From assembly GCF_002813425.1 (NCBI RefSeq), contig NZ_PHUL01000001.1, forward strand, positions 3,458,501 to 3,522,500: a stretch of 64,000 bases of DNA. The letters run 5' to 3'. Position numbers and translations under genes: made by a program. Below are positions 18,301 through 26,580 of this stretch, in pieces (position 1 is the first letter of the stretch; each line of letters opens with the position of its first letter). The DNA comes from Cellulophaga sp. RHA19 (GTDB lineage: Bacteria; Bacteroidota; Bacteroidia; Flavobacteriales; Flavobacteriaceae). The notes beneath the pieces were generated by a model that made no database searches, was not told where the DNA came from, and saw only the letters and a program-made list of their open reading frames with translations.

Positions 18301-19468
18301 TGATGCAATTACATCTGACAATACTCTGTCTATTTTTGGAACATCTGAACCAAACAGAATTATAGATATTTATATTGATGGTGTTATAATAGGTACTGCA
18401 ACTGCTAATGCTACAGGTAATTGGACTTTAGACCACACTGCAACTGTTTTACCAGATGGAAACTATGATATTACTGCAGTAGCAAGCGATACTTTTGGCA
18501 ACATTAGTTTTTCTTCTACAGTATATCCTATTGTTATAGATACCGTAACTCCTATTGTAAACGATGAAATAACAGATAACCTTACTCCTGTTATTACTGG
18601 TACTGGCAGTATAAATGAAACCTTGCTTATTAGTATAGATATTGATGCTGATGGTACACCTGAAGTTACTTATACAGTTATAACAGATGCTGCAGGTAAC
18701 TTTAGTTTAGATACAAACATGGTTAGTCCAAATAGTGGTGTTTTACCTAATTTAAGTTTCCCTAATACATTAGATATTACGGTTTCTGATACAGCAGGTA
18801 ATACTAATACAGCTGTTATTTTTATTACAGATGATTTTGATAATGATGGCTTAACAAATGATGATGAAGTTGCACTTGGTACAGACCCTAATGACGCAGA
18901 TACAGATGATGATGGCGTTACAGACGGACAAGAAGTTACTGATAATACAAATCCTTTGGACGATTGTGATTCTCTTAACGGCACTCCTTTAAACACGTCT
19001 GATTGTGATGCAGACGGCTTAACTAATGAAGAAGAAAATACAATAGGAACAGATCCTAACGATGCTGATACAGATAAAGATGGCATTTTGGATGGGCAAG
19101 AAGTTGTAGATAATACAGATCCTCTAGATGCTTGTGACTCTATTGGCGGTACACCTCCTTTAGGAGTTGCTTGTGATATAGAAATACAAAATGAAAACAT
19201 TACGCCTGGTACTGCAGATGGCACATTTGTAATAGTAAACATAGAAGCTTTTCCTGATAATACTGTAGAAATATTTAACAGATGGGGTGTAAAAGTATAC
19301 AGCACAAAATCTTATGATAACGCATCAAGAGCATTTACAGGTATTTCTAATGGTAGAGCCGTAGTTAAATCTAGTAGTACGTTACCTGCTGGTGTGTATT
19401 ATTACATAATTAACTATTTAAAAGATGGAGAAGCTAAAACTAAAAATGGCTATTTGTACCTAAATTAA
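12374..19468 (+). CDS. Giant repetitive T9SS-exported surface adhesin with gliding-type C-terminal domain
   Basis: 2,364 residues from ATG 12374; the frame is open 17 codons further up to a TTG, but the ATG gives a sensible long signal peptide (about 1-35, ending LFFAQ). Two related N-terminal modules (about 36-235 and 265-470) are split by Asp-rich thrombospondin type-3 motifs (DTDGDGINNSCDLDDDNDG). Then come an Ig-like module, eight near-identical 102-residue repeats (SAPTVVITED type, 14549-16987), four 105-residue repeats (APTPTLTIDNVTADN type, 16988 to about 18247), two more Ig-like modules, two further TSP3 clusters (about 2155-2260) and a gliding/CHU_C type-B C-terminal domain (VEIFNRWGVKVYSTKSYDN, ending in a YLYLN strand). 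Such proteins leave the cell by T9SS and need a PorP/SprF partner, encoded 9 bases downstream. Likely calcium-binding, elongated and adhesive; the ligand is unknown. Confidence 0.92.
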   Translation: MIKLNLILSLTNRIKFAKLFTLFIFLFVSQLFFAQTSGVWSDAGGGKWTSISSDGLVRIEVTVTGYVDILGGDTMLCSPDAFSDPTITGTPSLALDIDGSNGTISFEFYDTRTNALADIQNPILHVDKVGATGGIFTNTTGVFYLQDGYTWNELSATDRLETDSVFFRGENLFEILGGTGECANTAGGSLQITDLLNTININTSLEKNPTLVIPAPDRDEVEFAFSNLVINPCTSGAIIGTPTENDTDGDGINNSCDLDDDNDGILDTEEGICTPVQSGSWTIAGTTASFDYGNGVIANVTTTNSTNFVSGNFTSPAPNFWTEDLQGDTSLAATYDNGVTVTVEFVDAANNPVFVDKPTLHLDRIGGDDGTDQTSAEISLLNGLTWSELAGTFDFVSTATTVKDGGTGLPSDGYSPESSLKDSDGSAAGTLQINQRVSTFTLQLAQTSSTGAEDEIELILFACKDRDSDNDGIPDLLDLDSDNDGIFDVIEAGHKQPHTNGILGTTVSDDGIFDALQTSSGVNSGSVDYTITDSEATPNGTPDYLELDADGDGCNDVLEAGFTDQNNDGILGNLPTVTAANGTVISGMVVDGYTTPTNTDSGSGNTDFDFQQVGQAPTIINTANQPQDILTNGTNPENFVVTATGEALAYKWQVDRLDGNGFVDINDANTVDIYTGSTTSTLTLTGITASYDGFLYQVIINDETFSCATLTSNSATIIFDDTPPDAPIVVITEDVNNDGFLNTSESVGDVDVTITLPANAAENDILTVNGTNQTLTATDITNGEILVTFTPPAEDGSLTVTATITDPVGNTSNPGVDTITVNTAPTSAPTVVITEDINDDTIINSTELVGDIDVTITLPAEAVENDILTINGTNQTLTAANITAGVVTTSFVSPGEGNTITVTASITDTAGNTSTNGSDSATIETVATSAPIVVITEDANNDAIINSTELVGDIDVTITLPAEAVENDILTINGTNQTLTATDISTGTVTTNFVSPGEDNTITVTASITDVSGNTSPEASDSAKVNTTSTSAPTVVITEDINDDAIINSTELVGDIDITITLPAEAVAGDILTINGTNQTLTATDITAGTITTSFVSPGEGNTITVTASITDAAGNTSTNGSDSATVETVATSAPTVVITEDANNDGIIGNSELSGNIDVTITLPAEAVENNILTINGTNQTLTATDITAGTVTTSFVSPGEGNTITVTASIIDTAGNRSPEASDSAIIDTTATSAPSVVITEDINNDAIINSTELVGDIDVIITLPAEAVENDILTINGTNQTLTATDITAGTVTTSFVSPGEGNTITVTASITDAAGNTSTNGSDSATIETIATSAPTVVITEDANNDGIIGNSELSGNIDVTITLPAEAVENNILTINGTNQTLTATDITAGTVTTSFVSPGEGNTITVTATVTDTSGNISPEGSDSAVIDTTATAAPTVVITEDINDDAIINSTELVGDIDVTITLPAEAVAGDILTINGTNQTLTASDITAGTVTTSFTSPGEGNTITVTASITDAAGNTSTNGSDSATIDTTAPVPTLTIDNVTADNVVNASEATSTITITGTVGGDFNTGDLVTLTINGNSYFNGVDASGNFSIPVNGSDLAADADFVINGEVNTLDLAGNVGTATNNKLYDVDTTLPIPIITINNITADNTINTTEATTTITVIGNVSGDFLTGDVVTLVVNTISYTNTVDALGNFSIPITGSELTADADLTINGSVNTTSTAGNTGTGTTNKTYNVDVTAPTPTLTINDVTTDNIINATESTSNITITGSITGEFNNGDTVTLLINGVSTTGTVNASGIFSITVNGGDLLADADVTINASLATTDTVGNSNTINATKIYALDITAPTPTIIIDNVTADNTINAIEASGNITVTGTVTGEFNTGDTVTLLINGISITGTVSNTGTFSIIVSGNNLALDADTTINASLTTTDSAGNNNTVAATKLYNVQTATIATPVISSISIDTNIPDDAITSDNTLSIFGTSEPNRIIDIYIDGVIIGTATANATGNWTLDHTATVLPDGNYDITAVASDTFGNISFSSTVYPIVIDTVTPIVNDEITDNLTPVITGTGSINETLLISIDIDADGTPEVTYTVITDAAGNFSLDTNMVSPNSGVLPNLSFPNTLDITVSDTAGNTNTAVIFITDDFDNDGLTNDDEVALGTDPNDADTDDDGVTDGQEVTDNTNPLDDCDSLNGTPLNTSDCDADGLTNEEENTIGTDPNDADTDKDGILDGQEVVDNTDPLDACDSIGGTPPLGVACDIEIQNENITPGTADGTFVIVNIEAFPDNTVEIFNRWGVKVYSTKSYDNASRAFTGISNGRAVVKSSSTLPAGVYYYIINYLKDGEAKTKNGYLYLN
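14549..16987 (+). repeat. Tandem array of eight 306-bp repeats within the adhesin gene
   Basis: Units start at 14549, 14855, 15161, 15467, 15773, 16079, 16385 and 16691, an exact 306-bp (102-codon) period; the last unit is 297 bp. Unit 1 is diverged; units 2-8 are near-identical at DNA level. Units alternate between two types: INDD/INND with an STNGSDSAT tail (2, 4, 6, 8) and ANND with an SPEASDSA-like tail (3, 5, 7), so the real unit of copying looks like a 612-bp dimer. Confidence 0.95.
16988..18247 (+). repeat. Tandem array of four 315-bp repeats within the adhesin gene
   Basis: Units start at 16988, 17303, 17618 and 17933, an exact 315-bp (105-codon) period. Each encodes a beta-sandwich-like module opening with a PTLTIDNVTADN-type motif and containing GDTVTLLINGxS and DADxTINASL. 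They are more diverged from each other than the preceding 306-bp array, hence probably older. Confidence 0.9.
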
Positions 19469-19477
19469 TTATAAAAA

Positions 19478-20431
19478 ATGATATCAATATATAAACATAA
19501 AAAACACGTATTTAGCCTTATTGGTGTACTGTTATTTGCTTTTGGAGTTAACGCTCAACAAGATGCGCAGTATACACAATATATGTACAATACAATTTCT
19601 ATAAATCCGGCTTATGCTGGCTCTAGAGGTGCGTTAAGTATAGCCGCATTACACCGCTCACAATGGGTTGGTTTAGATGGTGCGCCTGTTACACAAACTT
19701 TTAATATTCACGCTCCAGTTTCTGCAAAATCTGGCTTAGGATTATCTGTTGTTAATGATGAAATTGGTAACGGTACAAACCAAGACACTTACATAGATGC
19801 TTTGTATTCTTATACCATTAAAGCATCAGAAAAAGGAAAAATTTCCTTTGGATTAAAAGCTGGTGGTCATTTTTTAAATATAGATCACAACAAACTAAGA
19901 GCCAACAACCCTACAGTTGCTGTACCAGACAATGGTGTAGATAAGCAATTTTCTCCAAATTTTGGTGCGGGTATTTATTATCACGAAGATCGGTTTTATG
20001 CAGGTTTATCTGTTCCTAATTTTTTAAAGACCAAACATTTTGATGAATCTTCAACAAGCACATCATACATTGCAGAAGAGCAAGTAAACTGGTATTTAAT
20101 TACAGGTTATGTTTTTAATTTAAATTCTGATTTAAAAATGAAACCAGCCACATTACTTAAAACAACTTCTGGTGCACCGTTACAAGTAGATGTATCTACT
20201 ACGTTTTTGTACAAAGACAAATTTTCTATGGGTGTTGCTTACAGGTGGGATGCTGCCTTAAGTGCACTTATTGGCATACAAGCAACCCAACGCTTAATGC
20301 TTGGTTTGGCTTATGATAAGGAAACTACAGCTTTAGGAGGAACCAATTTTAATGATGGTTCTTTTGAGGTTTTCCTTAGATATGATTTTAAATCTAAGAT
20401 TAGAAATGCACTAACACCAAGATTCTTTTAA
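19478..20431 (+). CDS. PorP/SprF-family type IX secretion system membrane protein
   Basis: 317 residues. Signal peptide (to about 26, GVNAQQ), then the family hallmark QDAQYTQYMYNTISINPAYAGSRG, RSQWVGLDGAP, and an outer-membrane beta-barrel ending in FLRYDF. PorP/SprF proteins act at the outer membrane; family members work with a partner large adhesin carrying a type-B gliding C-terminal domain and help its export or attachment. It follows the adhesin gene by 9 bases and precedes the OmpA-family gene by 1 base, so the three should be one transcript. Confidence 0.93.
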   Translation: MISIYKHKKHVFSLIGVLLFAFGVNAQQDAQYTQYMYNTISINPAYAGSRGALSIAALHRSQWVGLDGAPVTQTFNIHAPVSAKSGLGLSVVNDEIGNGTNQDTYIDALYSYTIKASEKGKISFGLKAGGHFLNIDHNKLRANNPTVAVPDNGVDKQFSPNFGAGIYYHEDRFYAGLSVPNFLKTKHFDESSTSTSYIAEEQVNWYLITGYVFNLNSDLKMKPATLLKTTSGAPLQVDVSTTFLYKDKFSMGVAYRWDAALSALIGIQATQRLMLGLAYDKETTALGGTNFNDGSFEVFLRYDFKSKIRNALTPRFF

Positions 20432-20432
20432 T

Positions 20433-22364
20433 ATGAAGATAGATAAAACTATAATTGGTTTGTTTTTGCTTGTAATTGCACAGTTCTCTGCTGTTGCACA
20501 GACAAAACAGTTAGCAGAAGCAGACAGACTTTTTAATACTAAAGCCTATGCACTTGCAATAGATGCTTATACTAAAGCAATAGAAAAAGGAGAAACCTCT
20601 ATAGATATTTATAAAAAATTAGGTGATGCTTATTACCTAAATGCTAACTATAAAGAAGCTGCTAATTGCTATTCAAAATTAATAATGCCAGATCTGAAAA
20701 ATTCTGATTCTGAATACTTATTTAAATACGCTCAAACGCTAAGGTCTAACGGTAATTATGACCAAGCAGATAAAATAATGCTTCAGTTTAATAAAATTAA
20801 ACAGCAAGACTTAAGAGCTTCTAAATTTATTGAAAAACTAGATTATTTAGAGAATCTAAAAAACATCAAACAAAAATATACTTTAACTAATTTAGAATCT
20901 AACTCTGTAGAGTCTGACTTTGCCCCGTCGTTTTACAAAGACTCATTAGTTTTTTCTAGCGCAAGAGATACCGGTTTTTTAGTAAATAACTTACACGAGT
21001 GGAACAATAGGCCTTTTTTAAATTTACATACCGCAAAAAAAGACAGTTTAAATTATGTATACCTTGGCAATTTTGCAAAAGAATTAAACACAAAAACACA
21101 CGAGTCTTCTTCTACATTTACAAAAGATGGTAAAACAGTATATTTTACAAGAAATAACTCTGAAAACGGTAAGTTTTCTCCAGATAAAAACGGGCTAAGC
21201 AGACTTAAAATTTACAAGGCTACATTAGAAAATGGAAAGTGGACAAATGTAACCGAGTTACCTTTTAATAATGATGAGTATTCTGTTGCTAACCCAACCT
21301 TAAATTACACAGAAGATAAGCTTTATTTTGCTTCAGATATGCCTGGTACACTTGGTGCTTCAGATATTTTTGTTGTAGCTATTAATAGTGATGGTAGCTT
21401 TGGTGAACCACAAAATTTAGGAGCTACAATTAATACCGAAGGCAGAGAAACATTTCCTTTTATTTCTGAATCTGAAACCTTGTATTTTGCTTCAGACGGA
21501 CATCCTGGTTTAGGTGGTTTAGATATTTTTTACATCAACCTACAACAAGAAAATGCTGAGGTTCGTAATATGGGAAAAGGAGTTAATAGTAGGCAAGATG
21601 ATTTTTCTTTAATTATAAACGAATCTAAAAATGAAGGTTTTTTAGCATCAAACAGACCAAAAGGTAAAGGAAGTGATGATATTTATAGGTTTATTAGAGA
21701 ATCTGTAACCAAAGTAATAAAGGGTAAAGTTATAGACAAAGAGACCAATACAATTGTAGCTAATGCTATGGTAACCATTTATGATTATGAGAATAATAAT
21801 TTAGTAGAAACTGTTAGTGATGAAAATGGTTTTTTTACAACAGAAGTAAATTTACCTGAGAAAAAATATCGTTTTACAGCTAAGAGTGATGGTTATGCAA
21901 ATGCTGTAAAATATATCTACTCACCTAAAAACAATACTAAAATTGAAGAAGTAGTTTTAGAGTTAGAAAACTCTAAAGAAGCAACTGCTGTAGGTTCTGA
22001 CTTATCAAATTACTTAAAACTAAAATCTATTTATTTTGATACAAATAGTTCTTATTTACGAGTAGAATCTTATCCAGATTTAGACAAAGTTGCAAACTAT
22101 ATGCTAGAGAACCCTACGGTTGTAATAGAAGTTGGCTCGCATACAGATAGCACAGAGAGTGATACCTACAACCTGTGGTTATCTAAAAGAAGAGCAAAAT
22201 CTACTGTAAAATATCTTGTATCTAAAGGTGTAGACCAAAGTAGAATTACGGGTATTGGTTTTGGAGAATCTCAACTACTTAATAAGTGTAAAAACGGTGT
22301 AAAATGTTCTAATGAAGAACACGCTGTAAACAGAAGGTCTGAGTTTATTATTATTACCAAATAA
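20433..22364 (+). CDS. OmpA-family protein with TPR, PD40 propeller and carboxypeptidase-regulatory domains
   Basis: 643 residues. Signal peptide (to about 22), TPR-like repeats (about 24-130; YALAIDAYTKAIEKGETSIDIYKKLGDAYY), a PD40/WD40-like propeller (about 165-405; FSSARD, YFASDMPGTLGASDIFV, FASDGHPGLGGLDIFY), a CarboxypepD_reg-like domain (about 428-505; KGKVIDKETNTIVANAMVTI) and a C-terminal OmpA peptidoglycan-binding domain (about 528-643; IYFDTNSSYLR, EVGSHTDSTESDTYNLWLSKRRA). This architecture is standard for the OmpA partner encoded with PorP/SprF in Bacteroidota, and resembles PorE of the T9SS. It probably anchors the secretion or attachment complex to the cell wall. The gene ends convergently to the next operon. 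Confidence 0.93.
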   Translation: MKIDKTIIGLFLLVIAQFSAVAQTKQLAEADRLFNTKAYALAIDAYTKAIEKGETSIDIYKKLGDAYYLNANYKEAANCYSKLIMPDLKNSDSEYLFKYAQTLRSNGNYDQADKIMLQFNKIKQQDLRASKFIEKLDYLENLKNIKQKYTLTNLESNSVESDFAPSFYKDSLVFSSARDTGFLVNNLHEWNNRPFLNLHTAKKDSLNYVYLGNFAKELNTKTHESSSTFTKDGKTVYFTRNNSENGKFSPDKNGLSRLKIYKATLENGKWTNVTELPFNNDEYSVANPTLNYTEDKLYFASDMPGTLGASDIFVVAINSDGSFGEPQNLGATINTEGRETFPFISESETLYFASDGHPGLGGLDIFYINLQQENAEVRNMGKGVNSRQDDFSLIINESKNEGFLASNRPKGKGSDDIYRFIRESVTKVIKGKVIDKETNTIVANAMVTIYDYENNNLVETVSDENGFFTTEVNLPEKKYRFTAKSDGYANAVKYIYSPKNNTKIEEVVLELENSKEATAVGSDLSNYLKLKSIYFDTNSSYLRVESYPDLDKVANYMLENPTVVIEVGSHTDSTESDTYNLWLSKRRAKSTVKYLVSKGVDQSRITGIGFGESQLLNKCKNGVKCSNEEHAVNRRSEFIIITK

Positions 22365-22366
22365 AC

Positions 22367-22397
22367 AAAAAAAGCCAGAAATACTTCTATTTCTGGC
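22367..22397 (-). terminator. Intrinsic terminator of the starch-utilisation susCDE-amylase operon
   Basis: Perfect 10-bp stem, arms 22374-22383 and 22388-22397 (gccagaaata/tatttctggc), 4-base loop CTTC, followed on the minus strand by TTTTTTTG. It lies between the convergent OmpA-family gene and the small lipoprotein gene; the plus side lacks a T run. Confidence 0.85.
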
Positions 22398-22425
22398 CAA
22401 ACAAAAAAACTTACTAACATCTGGT

Positions 22426-23133
22426 TTAATTAACTTTAAACTCAAATATTTGTGAATTAGAACTGTTATTCTCTTGGTCTGTTGTAACAACTTGCCAATA
22501 ATACACAGTTCCAGAACTTACAGAACTCTCTAAAAAAGCATCTGTAGTTGTACCTATACTTGTTGCTGGCGGTGATGTTGTAGCTAAAAACACTTCATAA
22601 TCTTTAATGTCATTATCTACATCTGCTCCGTGCCAATGCAATGTAATTTTGTTGTTAGATGCAGATACCGTTTCTCCTATCTCTGGAGATATTGCTTCTG
22701 CCATAAAAGGTGCATAATTTACAATTCCGTCTCCTGCTAAATAAAATTTCCAAACATCACTCTCTGCAGTTTCTGTAGTTGTGTTAGATGTAGAAACTAC
22801 GTACCAAGAATACGGTTCCCCTTTTGTTAAGGTAATTGTTGTTGTTTCTGCTGTTGCCGTAAATGTATTAATTTGCTCTGTAGTCAAATTTTTAACAACA
22901 ACATTGTAACCATTTGCATTAGTTGCTCCTTGCCACGTAAATGCTACCGAAGCCTGGGTGTTATTTATAGTTGTACCTGTTAAGCAAACCTCGTCATTAG
23001 CTGGCAAACTTAATGTAGATGCTGTTGGAGCAAAAACTTCTGGTTCTGCCGGACTATCATCACCTCCGCCACCGCAACTAGATAAAATTACTGCAGCTAT
23101 AAATCCGTATATTTTTAAATACTTTGTATGCAT
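22426..23133 (-). CDS. Lipoprotein with two fibronectin type III-like modules
   Basis: 235 residues. The lipobox is LSSC (Cys20), followed by GGGGDDS, an acidic tail after the Cys that fits surface export in Bacteroidota. Two modules of about 95 residues follow (SVAFTWQGATNANGYNVVVKN with PYSWYVVSTS, and ITLHWHGADVDNDIKDYEVFL with VYYWQVVTTD), the FN3-like pattern. Its ATG overlaps the amylase stop (TAATG), so the two are translationally coupled. It probably binds glucan or supports the amylase at the surface, a SusG/SusF-like accessory role; that function is inferred from position only. Confidence 0.8.
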   Translation of the reverse strand: MHTKYLKIYGFIAAVILSSCGGGGDDSPAEPEVFAPTASTLSLPANDEVCLTGTTINNTQASVAFTWQGATNANGYNVVVKNLTTEQINTFTATAETTTITLTKGEPYSWYVVSTSNTTTETAESDVWKFYLAGDGIVNYAPFMAEAISPEIGETVSASNNKITLHWHGADVDNDIKDYEVFLATTSPPATSIGTTTDAFLESSVSSGTVYYWQVVTTDQENNSSNSQIFEFKVN

Positions 23134-26100
23134 TACTTAATAATTTTAAATGTTTTGTTTATTGTTTTTCCTTTTACCACAACAACATACTTACCTGTTT
23201 TTAAGCTCGTAGTTTGTATCGCTATTTCTCTATTAGCATCAATACTTTTAGTATCCGTTAGTAATTGTCTTCCTGTAAAATCAAACAAAGAAACAGTTAC
23301 ACTGGTATCCTTACCTGCACAGTAAACCGTTAAATTTGTTACAACAGGATTAGGAAAAAAGCGTACTTCCTCAGATACAAAAACTTCTTCGGTAAACTTA
23401 CCTTGACAATCTATACCCGTTTGGGCAGATATCCTGTTCATTCCTGGTTGCAACTGTAAATCAATATGTTTATCACTAGTTTCATACGTAATTCCATTTA
23501 AGGTTACAAAGTAGACCTCAGCCCCCTTTAAGGATAAACTCACGCTTTTTGAAGATCTATCTATTTTAGAAGAAACCGATAAATCTTCAGGCTCAGTAAT
23601 AACCAGTGTAAAACATTGCTCGTAATCTGTTTCACCCTCAATAGTAAAACAAACTGTATATGTACCGGCACTTAAATCTTCTAAAACTAGCTCTGCTGTA
23701 AAGTTTTCCTGTACAGAAAAACTATTAGGTCCAGATACTGTTGCCGTGTAATTTAAATTTTCTGCCGTAGTAATATTAATTTTGCCGTTGTTAGCATCTT
23801 TACAAGTTTCGCTAACAGTAGCAATTTGGTAATTTGTAGCGGGTAATGTAAACAGACTACAACCGGTAACAGTTACAGTAGTGCCAACAGGAGTGTTAGG
23901 ACATGCGTCATTAGCATTTACAACACCATCACTATCCAAATCATTAGGATCTACAAAAGGTTTATCTGCATAAATTATGAACTCACCTGCTTCTAAATTT
24001 ATGCCTGTAGTGGTTGCAGTTACTTCTAGCGGTGTGTTTTTACTTAAAAGATTATACCAAGTACCAGTTTCCTGAAAATCTGCAATTATACTTTGCGCAG
24101 ACATTCCAAAATTACCTAAAACAACTATATGCTTTATTTGGTCTACTGTTGCACTCTCTAGCGTTAAATGTATTTTCTTTAAACCGTTTGTGTTAGATGC
24201 ATCAATAGTAAAATTAGAGGTGCTAAATACTTCTGCATTTTTCTTTAAATTGATAATCTTGCTCCAACTATTGTAAACTGCTTTTCTATTAGGATTATCT
24301 GCATACTCCCACAGTATTGGCTTATTCCCTACTCGGCCATTTTCATCAATAGAAATATCATACCCTAATTCTCCAAACTGCCATATCATTTTAGGTCCAG
24401 GAACTGTAAAGAAAAAAGCTCCTGCTGTTTGCAAACGCTCTAAAGATGTATTTAAGTTTTTAGTAGAGTAATTACCTTCTTCGTTACCAAAATTTAAACT
24501 CTTATAAAGCAATCGTTCCTCATCGTGACTCTCCATAAAAGATACTGCAGAAGCTTGCTTAAATCCTTTTTGAGCATAAGAAACTTCAGAAAAATTAGAT
24601 TTCCCAGCTGTATTGTAGCCCATTAAAGCCTCGTTGTAAGCCTCCGTTTGTTTGTTCCAAAGTAAAATACCTTTGCCTTCTGCTACTCTATAATCTGCCC
24701 ATTGCTCTTCTTCTGTTATACCACCTAGATGCTCAAAAATGATATAAAAATCATCATTTACAGCCCATTGGTCATCTGCATATTGTTTTAAAACATCTAC
24801 TCTGTCTTGCTGGTATGCGTTGGTACAAGCATCATCGCTTTCTGCACAATTTTGAGTAAACCCTTTTGTTAAATCCCACCTAAATCCGTCTAAATTATAT
24901 TCATTAATCCAATATTGAGCAGTACGTTTAACGTAGTCTTGTGTTGCCGTAGATTGATGATTATAATCGTTAAAAACGCTATAAGAGTGCTTTGCTTCCT
25001 GGTTAAAAAATGGATTATCTGCAGTAGCTTTTCCTCCTAAGCCACCATTACTATCATTCCAAAGCCTAAAATATGGGTTTTGACCACTAGCGTGATTGTA
25101 AACTACATCCAAAATTACAGCTATACCTCTGCTATGGCATTCATCAATTAAACTTTTAAAAGCATCTTTTGTACCGTAATATTTGTCTAATGCCATATGA
25201 AAAGATGGATTATATCCCCAGCTTTCATTACCATCAAACTCACTCACAGGCATAAGTTCTATAGCATTTACTCCTAACTTTTGTATATAGTCTAACCTGT
25301 TTTCTAAAGCTTCAAAAGAATGCAAAGCATCAAAATCTCTAAGCAATACCTCATAAACTACTAGGTCTGTTTTGTCTGGTGCAACAAAATTTGTTGTTTC
25401 CCAGTTATAATCTGTATCACCAGTACGCAAAACAGTTACAGCCTCAGTTGTCAAATTTGTTGGGTAAGCAGGTAAATTAGGATAAGTAACCTCATCTATA
25501 AATTGATCTGAATATGGGTCTAAAACTAAAGTAGAATAAGGATCTGCCACATTAATTTCAAAATTCACCAAATACTGATACATATGGTTGGTTTGCGGTG
25601 TTAAACCTGTTAACTCTACCCAAAACCTATCTGATGCACTATCTTTTTTCATAAGATAGTTATTGTCTATTTGCCAGTTATTAAAATCGCCAATAACGTG
25701 CACAAAATCTTTTAAAGGAGCATATAAAACCAGTGTTGCTTTTGTAGCGTCTACTGGGTCTAAATTAATACCGTCTAACATACCAGCAGGTACTGGAGCT
25801 TCTTCTACCGTTGGTGAAACTACAGCATTAAATAGTGCCGACTTAGTTTCAGTATCTTTTGTAACTTCTAAACTAAAGTTACTATTTTCTGTTACAGCAT
25901 AGCTATAACTATAGTCTGTAATTGCTGTTTGCGTGTCTACTATTATATTGTTTGCCTTTAAAACAAACGTTGCACTTATTGAAGAAGTAGCAACAACGGA
26001 TATACTCTCGCCAGAATTTAAAACAGTTGTAGTTTTTGCTGGTGAATTAAGGTTAAATTGAAATGTGCCAACATTAAAAATATAGTCTTGCGCTTTTTTA

Positions 26101-26480
26101 TCACCATCCCCATTTTTTGCTTTAATAAGTATTCCTATTTGTCCAATATTAGTTCTATTAAAAAAACTAGAGGGAGTTAAGGTAAAGCTATAAGTACCAT
26201 CACCATTGGCTGTAAGTTTTTGGTTTTCATTAGAGTTTGTCCAGCTACCATTAGTAGGAGAATCTTGAGAGTTTTCACCGTCTGCATCTAAGGACCAAGC
26301 CCAAAGATATGCATCAGAAACACCCCAAGCAGATACATCTAAATTAGATACTGTAATGGTAATTTCATCGTTCTCACCAAAAGCTTCTGGAGAAACTGAA
26401 TAGGTTATGTTTTGCTGTTGTGCAAAACAATAACCACTTATTAAAATAATAAATATTAAACACTTTTTCATAAGGTTCAA
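23133..26480 (-). CDS. T9SS-secreted GH13 alpha-amylase family enzyme
   Basis: 1,115 residues. Signal peptide to about 20 (GYCFAQQ); Met4 (base 26471) is an equally good start. Two E-set-like domains (about 22-215), a CBM48-like domain (about 235-325, VHVIGDFNNW), then the GH13 barrel (about 370-800): DVVYNH 458-463, nucleophile Asp536 in GFRWD, acid Glu583 in IIFEH, and ESHDEER with Asp653. A short TSP3-like stretch (DLDSDGVVNANDACPNTP, about 847-864), an Ig-like region and a type-A T9SS sorting domain (VRFFPNPVVTNL to the C-terminal KTFKIIK, about 1039-1115) follow. It should be exported and anchored or released by T9SS to cut starch or related glucans outside the cell. It is the fourth gene after susC, with a terminator-like hairpin just upstream. 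Confidence 0.93.
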   Translation of the reverse strand: MNLMKKCLIFIILISGYCFAQQQNITYSVSPEAFGENDEITITVSNLDVSAWGVSDAYLWAWSLDADGENSQDSPTNGSWTNSNENQKLTANGDGTYSFTLTPSSFFNRTNIGQIGILIKAKNGDGDKKAQDYIFNVGTFQFNLNSPAKTTTVLNSGESISVVATSSISATFVLKANNIIVDTQTAITDYSYSYAVTENSNFSLEVTKDTETKSALFNAVVSPTVEEAPVPAGMLDGINLDPVDATKATLVLYAPLKDFVHVIGDFNNWQIDNNYLMKKDSASDRFWVELTGLTPQTNHMYQYLVNFEINVADPYSTLVLDPYSDQFIDEVTYPNLPAYPTNLTTEAVTVLRTGDTDYNWETTNFVAPDKTDLVVYEVLLRDFDALHSFEALENRLDYIQKLGVNAIELMPVSEFDGNESWGYNPSFHMALDKYYGTKDAFKSLIDECHSRGIAVILDVVYNHASGQNPYFRLWNDSNGGLGGKATADNPFFNQEAKHSYSVFNDYNHQSTATQDYVKRTAQYWINEYNLDGFRWDLTKGFTQNCAESDDACTNAYQQDRVDVLKQYADDQWAVNDDFYIIFEHLGGITEEEQWADYRVAEGKGILLWNKQTEAYNEALMGYNTAGKSNFSEVSYAQKGFKQASAVSFMESHDEERLLYKSLNFGNEEGNYSTKNLNTSLERLQTAGAFFFTVPGPKMIWQFGELGYDISIDENGRVGNKPILWEYADNPNRKAVYNSWSKIINLKKNAEVFSTSNFTIDASNTNGLKKIHLTLESATVDQIKHIVVLGNFGMSAQSIIADFQETGTWYNLLSKNTPLEVTATTTGINLEAGEFIIYADKPFVDPNDLDSDGVVNANDACPNTPVGTTVTVTGCSLFTLPATNYQIATVSETCKDANNGKINITTAENLNYTATVSGPNSFSVQENFTAELVLEDLSAGTYTVCFTIEGETDYEQCFTLVITEPEDLSVSSKIDRSSKSVSLSLKGAEVYFVTLNGITYETSDKHIDLQLQPGMNRISAQTGIDCQGKFTEEVFVSEEVRFFPNPVVTNLTVYCAGKDTSVTVSLFDFTGRQLLTDTKSIDANREIAIQTTSLKTGKYVVVVKGKTINKTFKIIK

Positions 26481-26507
26481 ATTATGTGGTTGATTATTAA
26501 ATATTAA

Positions 26508-26547
26508 TTATAAAAAATAAGGCTGATTACAAATTATAATCAGCCTT
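26508..26547 (-). terminator. Terminator-like hairpin between susE and the amylase gene
   Basis: Perfect 11-bp stem, arms 26519-26529 and 26537-26547 (aaggctgatta/taatcagcctt), 7-base loop, followed on the minus strand by ATTTTTTATAATT. It lies inside the operon between the SusE/F and amylase genes and would set a lower level of the amylase than of the uptake proteins, as in other sus-type operons; the effect is inference. Confidence 0.8.
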
Positions 26548-26580
26548 AAAAACTAAAACTTAACTACTTACTCAGCAACT

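Noticed and set aside
14689..19305. Long open frames on the minus strand opposite the adhesin (up to about 345 codons).
   Set aside because: They are low-complexity Val/Ser/Pro translations that repeat with the 306- and 315-bp period of the plus gene and lack start signals; they are mirror frames of the repeats.
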